Shown in pieces: positions 58,290 to 64,000 of a DNA stretch of 64,000 nt; the first letter of the stretch is position 1; every line of letters starts with the position of its first letter. The position numbers were made by a program, and so were the translations under genes. Source of the stretch: Orbaceae bacterium lpD02 (GTDB lineage: Bacteria; Pseudomonadota; Gammaproteobacteria; Enterobacterales; Orbaceae); NCBI GenBank assembly GCA_036251875.1, contig CP133960.1:2772258-2836257 (forward strand). Reading direction: 5' to 3'. The notes beneath the pieces were generated by a model. That model did not search any database and was not told the DNA's origin. It saw nothing but the letters and a program-made list of their open reading frames with translations.

Positions 58290-59259
58290 ACATAATTTTA
58301 AACAACCGAGCATAAAATTATCACCGAAACAACGCGTTGGGTTGTTATTGATGCTTTCATTATTGGTTATGATACTGTTTATGACCATCAATCTAGGTAA
58401 TAATCTGCACTATATTTTAATCCGCCGAGGATATATCTTATTTACCATGATTATTGTTGCATTTGCCGCTAGCATTGCAACCGTACTATTCCAAAGTATT
58501 ACTAATAACCGAATTTTAACGCCTTCATTGATGGGGTTTGAGGCGTTATTTATTCTAATTCAAACTATGATAGTCTTTTTTTATAACGATACGCCCTCTT
58601 ACTGGGTATTTAGTATTATTAAATTTATTGGCGAATCTTGCTTATTGGTTGCGTTTGCAGTGCTGCTTTATCGTTGGTTATTTTCATTTGTCCATTTTAA
58701 TATTAATCTCATTTTGATGGTTGGTATTGTGCTTGGTACTTTATTTCGCAGTGCAGCAGCATTACTGCAAAGGCTATTAGATCCTAATGAGTTTTCGGTA
58801 TTACAAAGCCGTATGTTTGCAACTTTTACTAAAGCTTCGCCTGAGTTAATCTGGTTTTCTGCTATAGTTATTTTCTTTTTCGGTTTTATTTTATGGCGTA
58901 AATGTCATCTATTCGATGTGTTAGCGTTGGGGCGCAATCAGGCAATTAATCTAGGCGTCGATTATCGTCGTACAGTGACAACAACATTATTATTGATCTC
59001 AATTCTCGTCGCAGTTTCAACTGCATTAGTTGGTCCATTAACCTTTTTAGGTTTGATGATCGCCAACTTAGCGTATTTAATTGCTGGTAGTAACCAACAT
59101 CGCTATATTTTGCCAGTTGCTTTTTTATTAGCAATGATAGCCTTAATTGGGGGACAATTAATTTTAGAATATGTGCTGCATATGGCGGGCGCATTATCTA
59201 TTGTGCTTGAGTTTATTGGCGGTATTTTCTTTATCTATCTAGTATTGAAAAGGTTTTAA
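58276..59259 (+). CDS. Iron-siderophore ABC permease, second FecCD subunit
   Basis: Second FecCD-type permease, 327 residues, with the VLFQSITNNRILTPSLMGFE and TALVGPLTFLGLMIANLAY signature segments and about ten helices. It starts inside the end of the previous permease gene (14-bp overlap) and ends 1 bp before the ATPase gene, so translation is coupled. Equivalent to the FatC/CeuC/YclO partner. Confidence 0.9.
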   Translation: MQKVKHNFKQPSIKLSPKQRVGLLLMLSLLVMILFMTINLGNNLHYILIRRGYILFTMIIVAFAASIATVLFQSITNNRILTPSLMGFEALFILIQTMIVFFYNDTPSYWVFSIIKFIGESCLLVAFAVLLYRWLFSFVHFNINLILMVGIVLGTLFRSAAALLQRLLDPNEFSVLQSRMFATFTKASPELIWFSAIVIFFFGFILWRKCHLFDVLALGRNQAINLGVDYRRTVTTTLLLISILVAVSTALVGPLTFLGLMIANLAYLIAGSNQHRYILPVAFLLAMIALIGGQLILEYVLHMAGALSIVLEFIGGIFFIYLVLKRF

Positions 59260-59260
59260 T

Positions 59261-60019
59261 GTGATAACAATTGATAAAATCATAAAAAACTATGACGACT
59301 TGGTTATTTTAAATAATATCAGTACGACGATCCCCAAAGGGGGGATCACGTCAATCATTGGTCCTAATGGTGCAGGAAAGTCGACACTATTATCAATTAT
59401 AGGGCGGTTATTATTGGCTGATTCAGGTACCGTTAAGGTTAATGGGCTTGATGTGGCCACAACGAAAAGCGCAAAATTGGCTAAATGTCTCTCTATTTTG
59501 CGGCAAGAGAACCAATTTAATAGTCGATTAACCGTTGAAGAGTTAGTTAGTTTTGGACGCTATCCCTACAGCAAAGGGCGTTTAACTATAAAAGATAATG
59601 ATAAAATTACTGAGTCACTATCGTTTCTAAATCTAACTGATTTACGTCACCGATTTTTAGACGAGCTTTCTGGTGGACAGCGGCAACGTGCTTATGTCGC
59701 TATGGTTCTATGCCAAGATACGGATTATGTCCTACTTGATGAGCCACTTAATAATTTAGATATGAAACATGCTGTTGCGATGATGAAACAGCTAAGAAAA
59801 GCAGCAGATGAGCTAGGTAAAACTATCATCTTGGTCATTCACGATATTAATTTTGCCTCAGCTTATTCAGATCATATTATGGCCATGAAAAATGGTGTGC
59901 TTTGTTACCAGGGTAGTCCCGCAGAGCTAATGAAAACCGAAATATTAGAAGATATTTTTGATACCCCTTTAGTGATCAAGCAAATCGATCATCAACTAAT
60001 TGCACTATATTATCGTTAA
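59261..60019 (+). CDS. Iron-siderophore ABC transporter ATP-binding protein
   Basis: ATPase of the importer, 252 residues, with a GTG start immediately after the second permease. Walker A GPNGAGKST (33-41), ABC signature LSGGQRQR near 134, Walker B YVLLDEPLNNLD near 155 and the switch histidine in VIHDI near 190 are all visible. It closes the operon lipoprotein-permease-permease-ATPase. Without the outer-membrane receptor here, TonB-dependent uptake genes must lie elsewhere. Confidence 0.92.
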   Translation: MITIDKIIKNYDDLVILNNISTTIPKGGITSIIGPNGAGKSTLLSIIGRLLLADSGTVKVNGLDVATTKSAKLAKCLSILRQENQFNSRLTVEELVSFGRYPYSKGRLTIKDNDKITESLSFLNLTDLRHRFLDELSGGQRQRAYVAMVLCQDTDYVLLDEPLNNLDMKHAVAMMKQLRKAADELGKTIILVIHDINFASAYSDHIMAMKNGVLCYQGSPAELMKTEILEDIFDTPLVIKQIDHQLIALYYR

Positions 60020-60211
60020 TTTTTCCGATATGGTGTCAAGATTTATTGATATCTTTAGTTTAAAAATAATTTCGAGGACTGACTGAGTTAGTAATAAAGT
60101 CTATTTTATCTTATTTGAGATTTAAAATAACTAAACTAATGAGTTTTATACATTGAACATTTTGTTTTTTTAATTTAACATGTGTTTAATATAAAAAACA
60201 AAAGGTGAGAT

Positions 60212-61447
60212 ATGTCTAGCTTCAATTATTTAAAATCGGCAATTAAACGAAAAAATGTATCGTTACAAGTTGTTGCCGATGCAACAAATATGACTAAAGG
60301 CTATTTAAGTCAATTAATTAATGATAAAGTTAAAATGCCTAGCGCCCAAAAACTTGAAGCATTACATCAATATTTAAATTTAGACTATCCTCATAAACAT
60401 AAAAAGACTGGTGTGATTTTCGGCAAATTCTACCCACTGCATACTGGGCATATTTATTTAATTCAGCGTGCGATAAGTCAACTGGACGAACTTTATATTA
60501 TTTTGTGTTCTGATACAAAGCGAGATGAAGAACTATTTAAAGATAGTGCAATGTCACGCCAACCAACGATTAACGATAGAATGCGCTGGTTACTGCAAAC
60601 ATTTAAGTACCAAAAAAATATTCATATTGAACTATTAGAAGAAGATGGTATCCCTTCTTATCCACATGGCTGGAATGAATGGAGTTCACGTGTTAAGTCA
60701 CTTTTTAATGATAAAGGCATTGAAGCTGATTGCATTTACTCAAGTGAGCCACAAGATGCAAAAATGTACAAGCAACTTTTTGCTTTAGATACTATCCTTA
60801 TCGATCCTGATCGTAGTTTTATGAAGGTAAGTGCAACCCAAATTCGCCAAGCACCGCTCAAGAATTGGCAATATATTCCAACCGAAGTCAGACCATTTTT
60901 TGTTAGAACTGTTGCTATTTTGGGCGGTGAATCGAGCGGTAAATCGACCTTAACTAATAAGCTTGCTAACGTGTTTAATACTACGAGTGCATGGGAATTT
61001 GGTCGTGAATATGTTTTTTCTAACTTAGGGGGAGACGAAAGGGCATTGCAGTTTTCTGATTATGATAAAATTGCCTTGGGTCAGGCGCAATACATTGATT
61101 TTGCGATTAAATATGCCAATAAAGTCGCGTTTATTGATACCGACTTTGTCACAACACAAGCATTTTGTAAAAAATATGAAGGCAAAGAGCACCCGTTTGT
61201 ACAAGCTATGATCAATAATTACCGTTTTGATTTAGTCATTTTACTTGAAAACAATACCCCTTGGGTAGCAGATGGTTTGCGTCACCTTGGTAACCCAACT
61301 CAACGGAAATCCTTTCAACAATCGATTAAAACAATGTTAACTAAAAATAAGATCAAATTTATTACTATTGAATCTGCCGATTATGATGAACGATATTTAC
61401 AGTGTATCGAGTTAGTATCTAAATTAATTAATCATAGTAATGCATAA
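60212..61447 (+). CDS. nadR: Trifunctional NAD regulator NadR
   Basis: Trifunctional protein of 411 residues: an N-terminal HTH (residues 15-55) that represses NAD synthesis genes, an NMN adenylyltransferase domain with GKFYPLHTGH (71-80), and a C-terminal ribosylnicotinamide kinase with Walker A GGESSGKST near 238. It takes up and phosphorylates nicotinamide riboside in cooperation with PnuC, whose gene follows 12 bp later. AAAGG precedes the ATG. This tells that the cell salvages NAD precursors from its surroundings. Confidence 0.95.
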   Translation: MSSFNYLKSAIKRKNVSLQVVADATNMTKGYLSQLINDKVKMPSAQKLEALHQYLNLDYPHKHKKTGVIFGKFYPLHTGHIYLIQRAISQLDELYIILCSDTKRDEELFKDSAMSRQPTINDRMRWLLQTFKYQKNIHIELLEEDGIPSYPHGWNEWSSRVKSLFNDKGIEADCIYSSEPQDAKMYKQLFALDTILIDPDRSFMKVSATQIRQAPLKNWQYIPTEVRPFFVRTVAILGGESSGKSTLTNKLANVFNTTSAWEFGREYVFSNLGGDERALQFSDYDKIALGQAQYIDFAIKYANKVAFIDTDFVTTQAFCKKYEGKEHPFVQAMINNYRFDLVILLENNTPWVADGLRHLGNPTQRKSFQQSIKTMLTKNKIKFITIESADYDERYLQCIELVSKLINHSNA

Positions 61448-61459
61448 GGGAGAGATATC

Positions 61460-62146
61460 ATGATTAACATTATTCTTACTATTGGTCGTCATCGAATTTA
61501 TCCTTATTTTTGTGTATTGTTAGTAATATTTGCTTTTTTTTATACAGACCCATTCACATCGTTTAATCTTCGCTATGCCATCTCTTTCTTTGGTGCAATA
61601 TGTGGGTTGCTATGCGTTATTTTATTAGCTAAAAGAAGGAATAGTGGTAATGTCCTTGGTATGTTTGCTGCATTTGGCGAGTCTACTGCTAATATTTTAG
61701 GGGGCAATATTGGTGCGAGTTTACCATCATTTTATTACTTTGGTGCTCATATTTATGGTCTGGTTACTTGGCATAAGAATAAAACCAGTGATCAAACGGT
61801 TAAGGTTCGTTCCTTAAGTGAACGCTATTTTTTAGCCACACTGATATTTTTAATTCTTGCGGTCTTCTTGAATATCTATTTAACTGGAGCGCTAGGTGTA
61901 GATAATACCGTTTACCAGCTAATTACTAACTGTTTTATTTTTGGATTAGGTGTGGTTGCTCAGTTATTGCTGATGATGCGCTTTTCGTTTAACTGGTATT
62001 TATGGATAATTTTAAATATCTTGGTTATTAGCTTAAATATTTATACTAATAACCCTATTATTGCTACGCAGTACTTAATCTACCTGTTTAACTCTGCTTA
62101 TGGAATGTGCGAATGGAAACGTTCTGAATCGCGACCAGTAGTGTAG
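61460..62146 (+). CDS. pnuC: Nicotinamide riboside transporter PnuC
   Basis: Inner-membrane facilitator of nicotinamide riboside, 228 residues, with seven hydrophobic helices. The late NWYLWIILNILVISLNIY segment is a PnuC hallmark. The ATG has GGGAGAG upstream and follows nadR by 12 bp. Trapping by NadR kinase would drive uptake. A strong terminator follows. Confidence 0.92.
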   Translation: MINIILTIGRHRIYPYFCVLLVIFAFFYTDPFTSFNLRYAISFFGAICGLLCVILLAKRRNSGNVLGMFAAFGESTANILGGNIGASLPSFYYFGAHIYGLVTWHKNKTSDQTVKVRSLSERYFLATLIFLILAVFLNIYLTGALGVDNTVYQLITNCFIFGLGVVAQLLLMMRFSFNWYLWIILNILVISLNIYTNNPIIATQYLIYLFNSAYGMCEWKRSESRPVV

Positions 62147-62194
62147 GTCGTGTAAAACGATTTTACTATTATTTATACAATAAGTATCACTATT

Positions 62195-62224
62195 AAAAAA
62201 ACCGACTTTGATGTCGGTTTTTTT
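62195..62224. terminator. pnuC terminator, bidirectional shape
   Basis: ACCGAC-TTTGAT-GTCGGT with A-run before and T-run after: a textbook intrinsic terminator after nadR-pnuC, symmetrical enough to act on both strands. Confidence 0.92.
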
Positions 62225-62269
62225 AATAGTATGATGGAGGTGATATTTTTATTAAATTGGAGAGCGAAA

Positions 62270-62755
62270 ATGTTTGGTCTGTTTAAAAAGAAAAAAAAAT
62301 CAGTCGAGTTATTTGCCGTGTGTGATGGAACGTTTAAATCAATTGAAAAAGTTAATGATACTGTTTTTGCGGATAAAATTATGGGAGACGGTTTTGCTGT
62401 TAGTCCTACAAGTGGTAAAGTAAGTGTTAACTCGCCAATCAAAGGTAAAATTTTAAGTATTTTCCCAACTAAACATGCAATTACATTTGTTACTGATGAA
62501 GGTATTGAAGGCTTAGTTCATATGGGGATTGATACTGTTGCATTAAAGGGCGATGGTTTTGTTGTTGACGTGGAGGAAGGGCAAAAAGTCGATCAAAATA
62601 CTCGACTGGCTCAAATGGATGTTGACTTTATTGCTCAGCAAAATAAAGATTGCGATATTATCGTGGTGTTTACAAACTTAGATAATAAAAAACTACTGAT
62701 AAATCAATCTGGAAAAGTTCAAAAGGCACAACTAATTGGTGGTATTGAGCTGTAG
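62270..62755 (+). CDS. PTS EIIA-Glc-like protein
   Basis: Glucose-type EIIA domain of 161 residues. The ATG at 62270 has GGAG eight bases before it; upstream in-frame ATGs at 62231 lie right behind the terminator and are rejected. Phosphorylatable histidine is H84 (GLVHMGIDTV) with partner H69 (TKHAITF). It differs from classical Crr: the start KKKKKSVELFAVCDG and the insert-free, Firmicutes-like sequence. Crr is normally in ptsHI-crr, but here the gene is alone between two terminators. It may be the cell's only EIIA-Glc or an additional one. Confidence 0.88.
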   Translation: MFGLFKKKKKSVELFAVCDGTFKSIEKVNDTVFADKIMGDGFAVSPTSGKVSVNSPIKGKILSIFPTKHAITFVTDEGIEGLVHMGIDTVALKGDGFVVDVEEGQKVDQNTRLAQMDVDFIAQQNKDCDIIVVFTNLDNKKLLINQSGKVQKAQLIGGIEL

Positions 62756-62788
62756 TTTGCGGGGATATCAATCGATAAAATTTTATGT

Positions 62789-62825
62789 AAGACCAAATAC
62801 GTAAATCGTTTATTTGGTCTTTTAT
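62789..62825 (+). terminator. Terminator after EIIA-Glc-like gene
   Basis: AAGACCAAATA (62789-62799) pairs with TATTTGGTCTT (62811-62821) to give an 11-bp stem with an 11-nt loop, then a short T-run. It closes the single-gene transcript. Confidence 0.8.
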
Positions 62826-63086
62826 TGAGCGTTAGATTAAATTTAATTGCTAGCTATTAGTTATATAATTACTCCTCACATTAATTTTTTTAATCGTTTT
62901 TACTCGGATTGTTCATTGACAATATGCCTGCAAACGATAGTCTATAATAGTTTTTCGCTTAATCTATCATCAAAAAATATATTGCATTTTTAATCAAAAT
63001 TATTGCATAATTATTTAATTTGGTCGTTATGTAGTAAATGATTATTTAAAATATTATATAAAAACAATGAGCAATGAGGGGTTACC

Positions 63087-64000
63087 ATGATTTTTGATCT
63101 TGAACTAATTAAACACGTTTATGCACATTATCAAGAAAAAGTTAATCATATTCGGCAAGTAATCGGCCGTCCGTTAACATTAACCGAAAAAATCCTTTAT
63201 GCCCACTTAGCACAAGGTGAAGAACTAAAAGATTATCAGCGTGGCGAAGATTATGTAAACTTTGCACCTGATCGGGTTGCGATGCAAGACGCTACCGCGC
63301 AAATGGCGTTATTGCAACTTATGAATTCTGGCCGCGATCGTGTTGCCGTTCCTTCAACAGTGCACTGTGATCATTTGATTCAGGCTTATAAAAATGCTTA
63401 TGACGATTTAATTATCGCTGAAAATAGTAACCAAGAGGTTTATCAATTTTTACGTGATGTTTCTAATAAATATGGTATTGGTTTTTGGCAACCAGATGCT
63501 GGGATTATTCACCAAGTTATATTAGAAAATTACGCTTTTCCTGGCGGAATGATGATTGGCACTGATTCTCATACCCCAAACGCAGGTGGATTATCGATGA
63601 TAGCCATTGGTGTTGGTGGCGCAGATGCTGTTGATGTTATGGCAGGTATGCCGTGGGAGCTTAAAATGCCGCGTTTAATCGGGGTCAAGTTAACGGGTAA
63701 ATTATCTGGTTGGGCGGCAGCAAAAGATGTTATTTTAAAATTAGCAGGTATTTTAACCGTAAAAGGCGGCACAAATTCTATTATTGAATATTTTGGCGAA
63801 GGGACTAAATCGTTATCAGCAACTGGCAAAGCAACGATTTGTAATATGGGGGCTGAAGTCGGTGCGACGGCATCAATATTTCCTTATGATCAAAAATCAG
63901 CTGATTATTTAGCTATCACAGGACGAAAGCAAATTGTTGATTTAGTTAATGATTTCATTGATTGTTTCAACCCTGATGCACAGGTACTGGCTGAACCAAG
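63087..64000 (+). CDS. Aconitate hydratase, mitochondrial type, 5' part
   Basis: Iron-sulfur enzyme that isomerises citrate and isocitrate in the TCA cycle. I translated it by hand: 304 codons from the ATG at 63087 (AGGGG upstream), open to the right edge; the full protein should be about 750 residues. The order [86 protein letters not shown] and [10 protein letters not shown] is that of eukaryotic mitochondrial aconitase. AcnA of enterobacteria and AcnB have different sequences here. The cluster-binding cysteines lie further right, beyond this window. Confidence 0.92.
   Translation, partial: MIFDLELIKHVYAHYQEKVNHIRQVIGRPLTLTEKILYAHLAQGEELKDYQRGEDYVNFAPDRVAMQDATAQMALLQLMNSGRDRVAVPSTVHCDHLIQAYKNAYDDLIIAENSNQEVYQFLRDVSNKYGIGFWQPDAGIIHQVILENYAFPGGMMIGTDSHTPNAGGLSMIAIGVGGADAVDVMAGMPWELKMPRLIGVKLTGKLSGWAAAKDVILKLAGILTVKGGTNSIIEYFGEGTKSLSATGKATICNMGAEVGATASIFPYDQKSADYLAITGRKQIVDLVNDFIDCFNPDAQVLAEP

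Noticed and set aside
63569-63829. Minus-strand open frame of 86 codons
   Set aside because: It is the antisense shadow of the aconitase gene.
1-64000. tRNA, rRNA, CRISPR arrays, insertion sequences, prophage
   Set aside because: I scanned the non-coding gaps for clover-leaf ends, spaced repeats and transposase-like frames and found none.

Overview
The window is a compact, AT-rich chromosomal segment of a gammaproteobacterium. The gene orders zapA-6S RNA-ygfA, tamA-tamB, xerC-yigB-uvrD and xseB-ispA-dxs are those of the Enterobacterales/Pasteurellales neighbourhood. The low GC, a stand-alone HPr, a divergent EIIA-Glc-like protein and a mitochondrial-type aconitase at the right edge suggest the insect-gut order Orbales (relatives of Gilliamella or Orbus). 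That placement is an inference from gene content; no 16S gene is present. No tRNA, rRNA, CRISPR array, transposase or prophage was recognised.

Bases 1-6700 (minus strand) hold a pentose-phosphate cluster: zwf-pgl, then a SorC-family sugar-phosphate-sensing regulator, then tal and tkt (tkt runs off the left edge). Bases 6900-11500 (minus) carry rplY, ygfA, the 6S RNA gene, zapA, and the isoprenoid operon xseB-ispA-dxs. Bases 11800-22550 (plus) hold hpt, the tamA-tamB translocation module, a YfcZ-family gene, sixA and an overlapping recB without recC or recD beside it. Bases 22970-25400 encode an exported family-3 glycoside hydrolase.

Bases 25500-31800 (minus) are the most accessory-looking part. 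They hold a polymorphic toxin with an Imm8-type immunity gene, and a tight four-gene operon: a DeoR-HTH/PfkB-kinase fusion, a glutamine-amidotransferase-like protein, a DUF606/YdcZ transporter and a phosphotriesterase-family hydrolase. The operon looks like a self-regulated catabolic system for an unidentified sugar or nucleoside-like compound. Its 3' end is followed by four 16-bp tandem repeats and a long palindrome.

Bases 32100-43600 carry sstT, lexA with two operator boxes over its promoter, a small membrane protein, pagP, a YbdG-type mechanosensitive channel, clpB, and xerC-yigB-uvrD with a LexA-like box before uvrD. Bases 43800-46900 hold a three-gene amidoligase-type system: secreted retropepsin-like protease, inactive-transglutaminase 7TM protein and ATP-grasp ligase. 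recQ, an HPr, an unknown gene, an iron-type alcohol dehydrogenase, doxX-ygiD with a divergent LysR regulator, and rarD follow. Then come two unknown membrane genes, a Fur-boxed siderophore ABC operon, nadR-pnuC for NAD salvage, an EIIA-Glc-like gene, and the start of the aconitase gene.
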